A DNA stretch of 64,000 nt from Xanthomonas fragariae (GTDB lineage Bacteria; Pseudomonadota; Gammaproteobacteria; Xanthomonadales; Xanthomonadaceae), in NCBI RefSeq assembly GCF_017603965.1, contig NZ_CP071955.1, forward strand, positions 2,604,001-2,668,000. The letters run 5' to 3'. Position numbers and translations under genes: made by a program. Positions 39,644 through 49,261 of the stretch are shown piece by piece. The notes under the pieces were generated by a model, which saw only the letters and a program-made list of their open reading frames with translations, was not told the origin of the DNA and ran no database searches. Numbering within the stretch: position 1 is the first letter of the stretch; each line of letters begins with the position of its first letter.

Positions 39644-41586
39644 GTCAGGCGTTCCAGCAGCTCGGCAGCTTCGGCGCGGCTGGCGTCATCGCCGGTTGCA
39701 GCGACTTCCAGCAGCAGGCCGCGTGCACTGTCCTTGTCGCCGAGATCCATATAGGCGACCGCCAGCTCCAGGCGATCGCGCCCGGTGGAGGTAAATTCCC
39801 TTCTGGTTGACGCGCTCGGCGCAGCGACGGGGGCGACGTTGGCTTGATCGAAATCCAGGCTGTTCTGCGTGGCTACCGATGCGGATGGAACGGTCGGCGG
39901 CAGATCGTTGACGGCGTGCCCGGCGTCTACGTCCTGCGACTCCGCTTGCCCAGACTCGACATGCTGCGGCGCTGAGTACCGAGGCTCAACGAACTCCGGT
40001 TCCACCACCTGCGCTGGCGGCGCTGCGCGCAGTGAACGCCAATCGTCGCTGGTGACCGCTGGCGGCGCGGCCACCGGCTCGCCGCGCAGCACGTCGGAAA
40101 GCGGCGGCTTGGCGTAGTAGCTACGCTCGACGTTGCGCAGATCGAACTGCTCGAAGTCGGTCTCATGCACCACATCGCGTTCGCTTGGCATGGTGGCCTG
40201 CGCATCGTCATTCGGCTCGGCTGCTTCTGCAGCGGCGCCGACAGGCACGAAGTCGGACTGACGCTGCGGCAACGGCGGCAGCGGCGACGGTTTGCGGCGA
40301 CGTGCAGCCAGCCACGCGACCACCGCAGTGACGATCAACACCAGCCCCCCGATCAACCACAACGGGAAGCCGGCGCCCTGTTGTGCGGCAGCCGGTGTTT
40401 CCGACAAGCGCTTTTGTGCGGCCACCAAGTCGGTGTCCTTCATCGCGATCAAGGCTTGCTGTTGCTGCTTGAGCTTTTCCAGATCGGCCACACGCGTGCG
40501 TAGATCCTGCAATTCCGCATCGCGGGTGGCGATGTCCTCCTTGGCCTGTTGCAACTGTTGGTTGGCCGCCATCTCGCCCTTGCCTTCGGCACTGGTGCCG
40601 GACGTGGCTCCGGCCTTGTTGGTTTGACTCGCCACTGCTGGGGCGATTTCTAGCCGCGCACCGGCACCGGCTGCGGTAGGTGAAGCAAGTGCGGCAGGAG
40701 ACGGCGTTGATGAAGCAGCGGCACCGGCTTCGGCGGGCTGCGGGATCGCCGAACGCGCCTGCCGCCATTGGGTTGCCTGCTCGCGCACCATTATCGTCGC
40801 TTCCGCAGCGCCGACCTGTGCCAACACGTCTTCCTGCGGCGTACGCAGCACCGCGCCTTGCTTCAGTCGATTGATGTTGGCGTTGATGAAGGCGTCCGGA
40901 TTGGTCCGCAGCAGCGCCAGCATGGTCTGATCCAGCGAATGCCCGCTGGAACGCGCCACTACCGCCGCGATCTCCGACAAGGTCTGGCCCGAGCGTACTA
41001 TCGGCAAGGCATCGCCAGGCTGGCTCGCGGCGGCAGCAGAAGCACTTGCTGCAGTAAGCGCAGCGGGTGCAGCTCCTGCGGTGCTTTGCCCTGAGCGATC
41101 CCTGGCAGGTACGGCTGGGAGTTCGCGCGCGATGGCGTTACTGGCCCCGGACCGCGGCGCTCCGATGGCCGGCTCGGCAAGTACGGCCGCAGCGTTTGGC
41201 GCGTCGACCAGCGCGGAATATTCGCGCACCAAGCGGCCCTGGCCCCACTCCACTTCGATCAAGAAGTTGATCGCCGGCTGGTCTACAGCCTTACCACTGG
41301 TCACGCGAATCACCGCGCGCCCACGTACGTCCTGCGCAAACTGGAATTGCAGGTTGCTGACCAATCCCTGCGGCCGCTCCAAACCGACCCGCGCAAACGT
41401 GGTGGCCGACGCCAGCGCCACGCGTGCGTTGTCGAGTTCGCCGGGCTCGTTGGAGATGACCGGAATCTCGGCCACCAGCGGTTGCCCTGGCTTGGACAGC
41501 ACCCGGATATCGCCCAACCCCAACGCCATGACAGCACCGCTGCATGTCATCAACAGCAGTGCACCTAACCCTTGTATGGGACGCAT
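39640..41586 (-). CDS. fimV: FimV-like peptidoglycan-binding pilus assembly protein
   Basis: 648 aa. A signal peptide (about 1-21, ending VMALG), the conserved FimV N-terminal domain (LGLGDIRVLSKPGQPLVAEI), a LysM-type segment (LPIVRSGQTLSEIAAVVA), a coiled coil (about 335-400), one transmembrane helix (GFPLWLIGGLVLIVTAVVAWLAA) and an acidic cytoplasmic part ending in a TPR-like FimV C-terminal motif (DRLELAVAYMDLGDKDSARGLLLEV). It is shorter than P. aeruginosa FimV (about 920 aa). Known role: type IV pilus secretin assembly and twitching. An upstream in-frame start (MLMKRRGGG) is possible. Confidence 0.93.
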   Translation of the reverse strand: MRPIQGLGALLLMTCSGAVMALGLGDIRVLSKPGQPLVAEIPVISNEPGELDNARVALASATTFARVGLERPQGLVSNLQFQFAQDVRGRAVIRVTSGKAVDQPAINFLIEVEWGQGRLVREYSALVDAPNAAAVLAEPAIGAPRSGASNAIARELPAVPARDRSGQSTAGAAPAALTAASASAAAASQPGDALPIVRSGQTLSEIAAVVARSSGHSLDQTMLALLRTNPDAFINANINRLKQGAVLRTPQEDVLAQVGAAEATIMVREQATQWRQARSAIPQPAEAGAAASSTPSPAALASPTAAGAGARLEIAPAVASQTNKAGATSGTSAEGKGEMAANQQLQQAKEDIATRDAELQDLRTRVADLEKLKQQQQALIAMKDTDLVAAQKRLSETPAAAQQGAGFPLWLIGGLVLIVTAVVAWLAARRRKPSPLPPLPQRQSDFVPVGAAAEAAEPNDDAQATMPSERDVVHETDFEQFDLRNVERSYYAKPPLSDVLRGEPVAAPPAVTSDDWRSLRAAPPAQVVEPEFVEPRYSAPQHVESGQAESQDVDAGHAVNDLPPTVPSASVATQNSLDFDQANVAPVAAPSASTRREFTSTGRDRLELAVAYMDLGDKDSARGLLLEVAATGDDASRAEAAELLERLT

Positions 41587-41865
41587 CGCGCCCCCGCCCC
41601 TACGTTTCATGAGCATCAATATAGCCGCTGGATGAGCGAAAGAGTCAGCCCGGTTGTGCAGAGCGCCGGCACGGTCGCAGTGCGGCGGTGCGGCATGCAC
41701 GACGGCATTGCAGCCGATGTCGGCGTGTGCGGATCGCGGCTGGAGGCAGTAGCGGGCTTGCTCGCGATGAGGCATCTTGAGAATGCGGCATCGTAGGCAA
41801 GCCCACATCTACGAAAGTTAGTCGGACACCCGCAAGCCGGATGCCCGCACATCCATATCGCAAAC

Positions 41866-43446
41866 CTACCGGTCGCAACCGGCCAGCTTGATGCTCTGTC
41901 CCGGTGTGAGCGCATACGACGGCGCTTTCAGGCCGTTGGCCTTGGCCAGCTCCTTGATTTCGCACTGGTACTTCTGCGCAACGCGACCGAGCGTGTCGCC
42001 TCTGGCGATGGTGTAGCTGCGAGCCTGCTTGGCCTTGGGCTTGGCGACCGCCGGCTGGCCGGTGGACAAGGTGGTCGGCACGCCGGCCATCGGGCTGACA
42101 TCACCCACTGCAACGCTGGGCACGTATTCGGTAGCGCCGCTGCGCACGATCGCACTGTTGAGGTCGGCAGTGATCAGCGTGCGCGCCAGGTCCGCACGCG
42201 GGCCGTTGATGCAGTACCGCGTGTACAGGCTGGCAATGCGGTTGGTAGCGTTGATGACGGTGCCAGCCGGAATCCAGCCATCTGATTCGTAGCGTGGGTT
42301 GAGGTTGCGCAACGCGCGCATATAGCCATCGCGCGTGCCCATGCTCCCCAGGCAGATGGTGAGTTCGTAAATGGTGGTCGACTTGGCCAGCTTCAGCGTC
42401 GCCGGCTGCGCGTCGAGCTTGGCGAAGTCCACGCCGTACTGGCGAGGGTGCAGGAAGATCCACGCTGCGGCGATCACCATCGGTACGTAATCCTTGGTTT
42501 CGGCCGGAAACTGGTTGTAGACGTCCTGATCCCAGAATCCGCGCCCGCCGCTCTGAGAAAACACACGCGTCGCGCGGCCTTCGCCGCCGTTGTAGGCGGC
42601 CAGCGCCAGTTCGATGTTGCGGTTGAGCCCGGCCATGCGCTCGTTGAGATAGGTGGCGCTGGCTTCGGCGGCGCTGCGCGCATCGAAGCGCGTATCGAAT
42701 CCGCTACCGTCCGGGCCCAGACCGAAACGACGACCGGTGGCCGGCATGAACTGCATCAGACCGGCGGCGCCGGCACGCGAACTGGCGTGCACCTTGCCAT
42801 TGGATTCCTTGGCCATGATGCCGAACAGCAACGCTTCGGGCAGGCCGCGCTTCTGCCATTCCGGCCACATCACGCCGCGTAGGTTGCTGTAATTATCATA
42901 GCTGGTCAGCAATGCCGGGCGCATGTCGGTCAGCCAGCGACGGATGCCGGCCTGGACCGCCGGGTTGTACTGCACCATCTTGTCGAAATCGTGCCGCTGG
43001 TCGTTGAGCAGCGTGGCTGCACGCGCGGCCTCGGGCACGCCGTTAGCGGCCGGGCCGAGGTGGTCCGGGTCGGCCTGCAACAGGGTGTCGTCGTCTTCCG
43101 GATCTTCAGCGGCCGGGGCCTCGGCATCGGCGCGCGCCTTCAGCAGGCGCTTGTAGGTGGCCAGCTGATTGGCGACCAGGCAGCCACGCTGCTTGATGCA
43201 GGCGTCGATGACGTCCTCCATGTCCTCCAGCGCGGCATCACCTTCTGCGGTGCCTTTGGGGTCGGAGTTGTTCACCAGCACCAGCGCATCGCGATAGCGC
43301 TTTTCGGCGGCAGCCATGCGTGTATCGAGCACGGCCGCCTTCTCCGTGTCGCGTTTGGAGATGGCGTGGGCAGCGGGGACGACAGACATCAGCGCCACCA
43401 CGACCAGAACCGGCCATGGGCGCGAATCAAAATGAGCGAGCGGCAT
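41866..43446 (-). CDS. MltD-like membrane-bound lytic transglycosylase
   Basis: 526 aa. A signal peptide (about 1-28, PAAHA) is followed by a helical N-terminal region, then an SLT catalytic domain with the catalytic Glu in FGIMAKESNGKVHASSRAGA and GLMQFMPATG, ALAAYNGGEG motifs. A C-terminal LysM domain (YTIARGDTLGRVAQKYQCEI) binds glycan. It cleaves peptidoglycan in the periplasm. Length is close to MltD, but no lipobox is obvious, so the exact subfamily is open. Confidence 0.9.
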   Translation of the reverse strand: MPLAHFDSRPWPVLVVVALMSVVPAAHAISKRDTEKAAVLDTRMAAAEKRYRDALVLVNNSDPKGTAEGDAALEDMEDVIDACIKQRGCLVANQLATYKRLLKARADAEAPAAEDPEDDDTLLQADPDHLGPAANGVPEAARAATLLNDQRHDFDKMVQYNPAVQAGIRRWLTDMRPALLTSYDNYSNLRGVMWPEWQKRGLPEALLFGIMAKESNGKVHASSRAGAAGLMQFMPATGRRFGLGPDGSGFDTRFDARSAAEASATYLNERMAGLNRNIELALAAYNGGEGRATRVFSQSGGRGFWDQDVYNQFPAETKDYVPMVIAAAWIFLHPRQYGVDFAKLDAQPATLKLAKSTTIYELTICLGSMGTRDGYMRALRNLNPRYESDGWIPAGTVINATNRIASLYTRYCINGPRADLARTLITADLNSAIVRSGATEYVPSVAVGDVSPMAGVPTTLSTGQPAVAKPKAKQARSYTIARGDTLGRVAQKYQCEIKELAKANGLKAPSYALTPGQSIKLAGCDR

Positions 43447-43722
43447 CGTAGGCAGTACAGCGGAAAGGCTGGCAGAGTAGCCGCCGGGGCGACACCTGGG
43501 CAAGGCGGCCGGGCTGGCAGGGTCGGTGGGCCGCTGGCCTGATCGATGCGATCGATGCTGGGAAGACCTGCGCGATTGACTGTTGGGGGTGGTTGGGTAT
43601 CTGACTGCATGTCCGCGCTTGGTTGCCGGCTGTTTCGATCGAAAATGGGGTGGGCACTCTCCGCCTGGTTTTCCCGCCAGTATTGCCCGCTAGAATCCGG
43701 ACTTTCCCAACGGATCTGCGCA

Positions 43723-45228
43723 ATGGCCTCGTTCCTCCTCGGCAAAGGCATCACCGACGATATTGCGGTCCTGCTTGAAGCACGCTTCGGCAATCGCCAT
43801 GGCCTGGTGGCCGGCGCCACCGGAACCGGCAAGACCGTTACCTTGATGACCCTGGCCGAAGGCTTCTCGCGCCTGGGGGTGCCGGTGTTCCTGGCCGACG
43901 TGAAAGGCGACGTGGCTGGCTTGGCGGTTGCCGGCGACGGCGCAGCCGGCGTGCTGCAGCGCGCCACGGATGCGGGCATCGCCGACTACGCGCCAGCGGC
44001 CAGCCCGGTGGTGCTCTGGGACCTGTATGGACAGCTCGGGCATCCGGTGCGCACCACCGTCAGCGAGATGGGCCCCACCCTGCTCGCGCGCATTCTGGAA
44101 CTCAACGACACCCAATCCGGCGTGCTGGACATCGTGTTCAAGCTGGCCGACGACCGCGGCCTGATATTGCTGGACCTGGACGACCTGCGCGCATTGCTCG
44201 CATTGGTCGTCGAAGAACGCAAAGAGTTGTCCACCAGTTATGGCCTGGTTTCCAGCCAATCGGTGGCGGCGATCCAGCGCGCCTTGCTACGTTTAACGCA
44301 GGACGGCGGCGAGCAGTTCTTCGGTGAACCGGCGCTGGAACTGGCCGAACTGATGCGCGTGGCGCCGGATGGCCGCGGCGTGATCGGCATCCTGGCAGCC
44401 AACCAACTGGTGCTCAAGCCAAAGTTGTATTCCACCTTCCTGTTGTGGCTATTGTCGGAACTGTTCGAGCGTTTGCCCGAAGTGGGCGACCTGGAACAAC
44501 CAAAGCTGGTATTCGTGTTCGACGAAGCGCATCTGCTGTTCGACGATGCGCCAGCCGCGCTGGTGCAGCGCATCGAACAAGTCGTGCGATTGATTCGCTC
44601 CAAGGGTGTGGGAGTGTATTTCTGCTCGCAGTTTCCCGACGACATCCCCGACAACATCCTCGGCCAGTTGGGCAACCGCGTGCAGCACGCGCTGCGTGCG
44701 TACACACCGCGCGATCAGAAAGCGGTCAAGACGACGGCGCAGACTTTTGTCGCCAACCCCAAACTCGATGTAGCGACCGCGATCTCCAGCCTGGGCACCG
44801 GCGAGGCACTGGTGTCGCCGCTGCAAGGCAAGGGCGTGCCCGCTCCTGTGCAGCAGACTCTCATCGCACCACCGCGCTGCCGCATGGGCGCCATCAGCGC
44901 GAGCGAACGCGCACAGGTACGTGCAGCCAGTCTGGTCGGTACCCGCTACGACACCACGATCAACCGCGAATCGGCCGCAGAACTGCTCGCGCGGCGTGTC
45001 GAACAGCTCGCCGAACGCAGCGCTGCACCGCTGGCCCGCACGCGCGAAGATGACGACACGCAAGACAGCGGCTTCGGCAAGGCTGTCAAAGACGCTGTAT
45101 TTGGCAGCAGCCGTCGTCAAGGCATGCTCGAAGCGATGGCAAAGCAGACGTCTCGTACGATCGGCAACAAGATTGGGCAGCAGATCGTGCGCGGTATTTT
45201 CGGCAGTATTTTTGGTGGGAAGCGCTGA
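43723..45228 (+). CDS. HerA-like ATPase (YjgR/DUF853 family)
   Basis: 501 aa. Walker A is GATGTGKTVTLMTLAEG near residue 30; Walker B is LVFVFDEAHLLFDD near residue 270. The C-terminus ends in a Gly-rich stretch (GIFGSIFGGKR). The family is related to HerA/FtsK pumps but its cellular role is not established. The start ATG 43723 follows the Walker-domain layout; an upstream in-frame extension is not supported. Divergent from the transglycosylase. Confidence 0.9.
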   Translation: MASFLLGKGITDDIAVLLEARFGNRHGLVAGATGTGKTVTLMTLAEGFSRLGVPVFLADVKGDVAGLAVAGDGAAGVLQRATDAGIADYAPAASPVVLWDLYGQLGHPVRTTVSEMGPTLLARILELNDTQSGVLDIVFKLADDRGLILLDLDDLRALLALVVEERKELSTSYGLVSSQSVAAIQRALLRLTQDGGEQFFGEPALELAELMRVAPDGRGVIGILAANQLVLKPKLYSTFLLWLLSELFERLPEVGDLEQPKLVFVFDEAHLLFDDAPAALVQRIEQVVRLIRSKGVGVYFCSQFPDDIPDNILGQLGNRVQHALRAYTPRDQKAVKTTAQTFVANPKLDVATAISSLGTGEALVSPLQGKGVPAPVQQTLIAPPRCRMGAISASERAQVRAASLVGTRYDTTINRESAAELLARRVEQLAERSAAPLARTREDDDTQDSGFGKAVKDAVFGSSRRQGMLEAMAKQTSRTIGNKIGQQIVRGIFGSIFGGKR

Positions 45229-45251
45229 GCACAACAACGAGGACGAACGGT

Positions 45252-45381
45252 ATGGGCAAGATATGGATGCATCTTGGTGGGCTCGCACTCCTTAAATCTT
45301 AGCTGTGGCACCGTGCAGGAACCGCAACGCAACCCCGACTATGACTACACGCCAGGCTCCAACTATGGTCCGATCCAATGA
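45252..45381 (+). pseudogene. Possible frameshifted small lipoprotein
   Basis: ATG 45252 opens MGKIWMHLGGLALL, then stops early at TAG. Removing one A from the run at about 45293-45295 restores a frame reading LSCGTVQEPQRNPDYDYTPG to TGA 45381. A hydrophobic start followed by Cys suggests a 42-residue lipoprotein. Very short and unrecognised, so tentative. Confidence 0.3.
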
Positions 45382-45433
45382 TCATTACGCCGTCGACACA
45401 TTACCGTCGGCCATTACGTGGGAAAACTGCAAA

Positions 45434-45711
45434 TTAAAGTCGTTTATCCGCACCGCTATCGCCGCTGTCGCCGAACACGCTGTATTGCTTGCCGTGCAGC
45501 AACGCATGCGTCACCGCGACATCGCCCACCTTGGCTGCGGTGCAGTGCACGTGGTGAACCAAGCTGTAGAACTCGTCCACACCAATGATCATCCACCGTC
45601 TCCGACATACGCTTGGCAACGCTATGCGTCTCCAGTAAGCGGACAACGTTGAGAATCGTGGTCGCGTCGGGAAACGTAGATGTGTAGCGTCGCGCATCTA
45701 GACAGGAGTCG
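45434..45711 (-). mobile_element. IS5-family transposase fragment
   Basis: Two frames on the minus strand hold pieces of an IS5-type transposase: FPDATTILNVVRLLETH from the N-terminal part and, in another frame, EFYSLVHHVHCTAAKVGD with THALLHGKQYSVFGDSGDSG from the catalytic part. They are joined by an internal deletion, and no inverted repeats or full-length copy remain. An old, inactive insertion scar. Confidence 0.75.
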
Positions 45712-45760
45712 TTCAGAGGCTCCCTAGCATTCAATCATCCGTACGCGCGAGGAATCTGCC

Positions 45761-46015
45761 ATGGAACAACCCGTCCACCCGTTATCAGAACTGTTCGCCC
45801 AGCTTGGCCTGCCGTCAGACGAAACCAGCATTTGCAACTTCATCGCCGAGCATTCTCCATTACCGGGCGAAATGCGCCTGGAAGAAGCACCATTCTGGAC
45901 GCCCGCCCAAGCGCAGCTATTGCGTGAAGAACGCCTCGAAGATGCCGACTGGATCGTGACCATCGATCAGCTCAATATCGCCTTACATACGACAGCCGAG
46001 AATACTGGCGTCTGA
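45761..46015 (+). CDS. DUF2789 family protein
   Basis: 84 aa. The whole protein fits the DUF2789 family: HPLSELFAQLGLPSDETSIC, EAPFWTPAQAQLLREE and LEDADWIVTIDQLN. It is small, acidic and cytosolic with no known function. Intact although surrounded by decayed genes. A weak hairpin at 46105-46121 follows. Confidence 0.85.
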   Translation: MEQPVHPLSELFAQLGLPSDETSICNFIAEHSPLPGEMRLEEAPFWTPAQAQLLREERLEDADWIVTIDQLNIALHTTAENTGV

Positions 46016-46104
46016 TTGCGGCACTCGCAGAGCGAGACCGTTACGGTCGAGATCGCCTGTGACTGTCTGGCCTTTTCGTTTCGACCATAGAAACAAAATA
46101 AAGG

Positions 46105-46126
46105 AGCGGCCTATAGCCGCTGCTTT
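46105..46126 (+). terminator. Weak terminator-like hairpin after DUF2789 gene
   Basis: Stem AGCGGC/GCCGCT (46105-46110, 46116-46121) with a 5-nt loop, followed by GCTTTG. The short T run makes termination efficiency doubtful. Confidence 0.4.
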
Positions 46127-46181
46127 GTATGCCGGGTGAGGCAGCCGACGGCGGCTCGCCTGCCAGGCGGCACGCTCCGCG

Positions 46182-46355
46182 TCAGGTTACCTTCTTGGCG
46201 ATCGTCATGCCCAGCACGAACAGCACGATAGCGATGATGATGCCAGCCCAGAACAGCAACTTGGCAATTCCCATCGCAGCGCCTGCCATGCCGCCGAACC
46301 CGAGCGCACCGGCAATCAGTCCGATGATGGCGAAAATAATGGCCAATTTAATCAT
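46182..46355 (-). CDS. DUF1328 small membrane protein
   Basis: 57 aa with two hydrophobic helices ([21 protein letters not shown] and [19 protein letters not shown]), matching the DUF1328/YtjA family. The start MIKLAI is chosen because GGGAGA lies eight bases upstream; a start 15 bases further up would overlap that site. Inner-membrane protein of unknown function, often stress-induced in relatives. Confidence 0.88.
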   Translation of the reverse strand: MIKLAIIFAIIGLIAGALGFGGMAGAAMGIAKLLFWAGIIIAIVLFVLGMTIAKKVT

Positions 46356-46370
46356 ATTATCGTCTCCCAA

Positions 46371-46721
46371 TCCGGCACAGTGCCGTTGTTAAATCGTGTG
46401 ATTGCGGCGCATCGCCGCAAAACATGCACTGCACGTTACCCATCCGGATGTGCCGCATTCGTGAATACGCCTAACCCACGCGACCACGCTTGCGCTGCGT
46501 TCGGACGGCCGCGATGACTGCACGACTGCCTAACAATGTCGCTGACAGATCATCGAACGTCGCTAGGCGTTCACCAAGGGAGCTAGGGTCTTTGCGTTCT
46601 GCTTGTGCCCGAAGCCGTGCGCATCCCATCGACATGGCAGCTCGCCATCGCGCATCCGCATCCGCTTCACGCGCATCACAAAGCAGCGACCAAACGACGT
46701 CTGCGCGCGTGTCGCAACTGG
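46371..46721. other. Gap with no supported gene
   Basis: GC-rich sequence between the DUF1328 gene and the first MITE-like element. Open frames here do not resemble any family I know and show no ribosome binding site. Confidence 0.5.
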
Positions 46722-46853
46722 GAGTGGCTAACAAAGCTACTGCGCCGCCAGGCGGGCGCGGCCGCTGCTCGAAATCCTCATGTCGTACACTATGGTTCCT
46801 CCGCGCCGTCCGCACCCACCTGACGACTGCTAGCTACGTTTTGTTAGCCGCTC
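46722..46853 (-). mobile_element. MITE-like element, copy 1
   Basis: 132-bp element bounded by GAGTGGCTAACAAA (46722-46735) and, inverted, TTTGTTAGCCGCTC (46840-46853), one mismatch in 14. The reverse complement aligns with the element at 53338-53500 over both ends, including shared GGTGGGTGCG and GCGGAGGAACC segments. It has no coding capacity, and no clear target duplication was found. Confidence 0.75.
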
Positions 46854-46922
46854 TAAATCGGAGGGATTGGCCAGCCAGGCTTTGCATCGGCGATCATGCG
46901 CACCTCGCAGCAATCGATCGAC

Positions 46923-47423
46923 ATGGACACTCTTCGCTATCTCGCCGGCTATCCACCCGCCGTCCTTGATCAGGTGCGCGAACTGATTGCCCAGGACAAG
47001 CTCGCAACGATGCCGGCGCGGCGCTATCCGGACCGACATGCGATCCGCACCGACCGCCACTTGTACGACTACGTCAAGGCGACGAAGGAGCGCTACATGC
47101 GCTCATCGCCCACCTTGCACAAGGCGATGTACGACAACCACCTACAGGTGGTGAAGCATGCATTGGGCACACATACCGCAGTCTCGCGCGTGCACGGCGG
47201 CCGACTGAAGGCCAGCCGCGAAATCCGTATCGCATCCGTGTTTCGCGATGCGCCAAACCGTTCCTGCGGATGATCATCGCTCACGAGTTAGCGCATTTGA
47301 AGGAGGCCGATCACAACAGAGCCTTCATACCAACTCTGCAATCACATGACACCCAACTACCACCAGCTGGAGTTCGATCTGCGCCTGTATCTGACGCACT
47401 TGGCGTTGTCCGCAAACAGCTGA
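46923..47423 (+). pseudogene. YgjP-like M48-type metallopeptidase, two frameshifts
   Basis: The frame from ATG 46923 encodes MDTLRYLAGYPPAVLDQVRE through REIRIASVFRDAP, then shifts near 47258. The next frame gives FLRMIIAHELAHLKEADHNR, containing the zinc motif HELAH. A second shift near 47325, consistent with one extra A, leads into YQLCNHMTPNYHQLEFDLRL and a stop at 47421. With both corrected the protein is about 165 residues and matches YgjP-like metallopeptidases. Confidence 0.8.
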
Positions 47424-47450
47424 TCGCACAGGGCCTAGGCTAGGCTCAGG

Positions 47451-47882
47451 ATGCGGCCATGCACTCGCGTTCTCTCACACAACTGGCCCCGCTGCCCAAC
47501 GCCAACAACCCGCTGCAATGAGTGCACTGGCGCAGGCGGCAGCCAACTACCGCCCGCGCTACCTGCGTTGGCGATCCAGCACGGGCGCTTGAAGTACCCG
47601 GATCGGCAACGGCAATGCGTGGCCTTGCTGGAACGCCCTTCCAAAGCCGGTGACGCGCGCTCGGCCACGCTGTTGGCCGAGCGCCTGTTCTGCGGCGAAG
47701 GCGTGCCGCCGCTGCCCGAGGCCGCTGCCCAGCCACACTACTGCGGCAGCTGCAGTCGCTCGGCATCACCGCGCTGCCTGAGGTGCGCACGCACCGCCTG
47801 CGTCTATCTCAACGACGTCGGCGCCGGTGGCCAGACCGAGCCGGTGTCCGCGTCCAGCCGCGCGCCGGCTAGGGGTGCTTAG
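47451..47882 (+). pseudogene. Degraded Sel1/TPR-like repeat fragment
   Basis: One frame holds a segment resembling a Sel1-type repeat ([35 protein letters not shown]). Neighbouring frames hold other plausible pieces (QAAANYRPRYLRW before; LLRQLQSLGITALPEV after), as if several indels had broken one gene. No clean start, so this is a tentative reading. Confidence 0.35.
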
Positions 47883-48160
47883 ACAACCTGCATGCCGATG
47901 GTCGTCCCAACCCGCATTCGTAGCACGCCGGCCTGCCGGTCACGGCCGGCAGCAAATGGCCGGGAACGCTATGGTTTCGACAGCAGCGCCATCGGCATTG
48001 ATGAACAAATTCATACACAACCCCCTGCCGACGTGGTTTAAAATGTTGCAGCGCGAGGTGATCGGACAGGGTCTGCAGACGTCGCGTTTTTTGTTTCCCA
48101 TTGCGCGGGTCCAGACCCGGCCTCAGGGAAGGCACATCACGCAGCCCCGCGGAGCCTTCG
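47883..48160. other. Gap upstream of leucine dehydrogenase
   Basis: Holds the presumptive promoter and leader of the leucine dehydrogenase gene. No gene or strong promoter consensus was recognised. Confidence 0.4.
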
Positions 48161-49261
48161 ATGCTTTTCGAAACCCTCGATACCACCGGCCACGAGCAGG
48201 TGATTTTCTGTCACAACCGCGACGCCGGCCTCAAGGCGATCATCGCCCTGCACAGCACCCGTCTCGGGCCAGCATTGGGCGGCGTGCGCATGCGCCCCTA
48301 CCCCAGTAGCGAGGCCGCGCTCAACGATGCGCTGCGGCTCAGCCGCACCATGACCTACAAGAACGCGCTGGCCGGCTTGAACGTCGGCGGCGGCAAGGCA
48401 GTGATCATCGGCGACCCTAAGACCGACAAAACCGAGGTGCTATTCCGCGCATTCGGCCGGTTTGTCGACACCCTGGGCGGGCGCTACATCACCTCCGAGG
48501 ACGTGGGTACAGACGTCAACGACATGGAACAGATCTACCTGGAGAGCGAGTACGTCACCGGCGTGCACCAGGTGCATCGCGGCTCCGGCGATCCGGCGCC
48601 GTTCACCGCCTATGGCGCGCTGCAGGCGCTGATGGCCTCGCTCAATCGCAAGCTCGGCCACGAAGAAGTCGGCAAGGCCAGCATCGCGATTCAGGGACTG
48701 GGCCATATCGGCATGGAACTGGTAAAACTGCTCAAGGAACGCGGCGGGAAACTGTATGTGGCCGATCTGGATCCGGCGCTGGTAGACCGCGCGGTGACCG
48801 AATACGGCGCCGAAGCGGTGCGTCCGGACGAAATTCACCAAGTGCAGGCCGATGTATTCGCACCATGCGCGCTGGAAGGCGCGATCAACGAAGAGACGTT
48901 GCCGCAACTCAAGGCCAAGATTATTTGCGGCACCGCCAATAATCAGCTCGCCAGCGCCGCCATCGGGCAGGAGCTGCACAAGCGCGGCATCCTGCACGCA
49001 CCCGATTACGTGGTCAATGCCGGCGGCGTCATGAACGTGTCGCTGGAGATCGACGGCTATAACCGCGAGCGCGCGATGCGCTTGATCCGCAGCATCTATC
49101 ACAATCTGGAAAAGGTGTTCGATCTCTCCGAGCAGCTGGGCGTGTCGCCGCAGCAGGCGGCCGATCAGATTGCCCAAGCGCGTATCGAGGCCATCAGCAA
49201 GCTCAAACTGCCGCTGGGCCGCACCGCACCGCGCTTTCTGCACAAGCTGCGCGGCGAGTAA
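48161..49261 (+). CDS. Leucine dehydrogenase (Glu/Leu/Phe/Val family)
   Basis: 366-aa NAD-dependent amino acid dehydrogenase that deaminates branched-chain amino acids. The catalytic lysine lies in GLNVGGGKAVIIGDP; substrate region GGVRMRPYPS and the Rossmann motif IQGLGHIGMELVKLL are intact. ATG 48161 follows GGAG six bases upstream. Its stop codon directly abuts the remnant of an autotransporter gene on the other strand. Confidence 0.93.
   Translation: MLFETLDTTGHEQVIFCHNRDAGLKAIIALHSTRLGPALGGVRMRPYPSSEAALNDALRLSRTMTYKNALAGLNVGGGKAVIIGDPKTDKTEVLFRAFGRFVDTLGGRYITSEDVGTDVNDMEQIYLESEYVTGVHQVHRGSGDPAPFTAYGALQALMASLNRKLGHEEVGKASIAIQGLGHIGMELVKLLKERGGKLYVADLDPALVDRAVTEYGAEAVRPDEIHQVQADVFAPCALEGAINEETLPQLKAKIICGTANNQLASAAIGQELHKRGILHAPDYVVNAGGVMNVSLEIDGYNRERAMRLIRSIYHNLEKVFDLSEQLGVSPQQAADQIAQARIEAISKLKLPLGRTAPRFLHKLRGE

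Noticed and set aside
46471..46815. 114-codon minus-strand frame near the first MITE
   Set aside because: It spans half of the MITE-like element, is Arg/Ala-rich and resembles nothing known.
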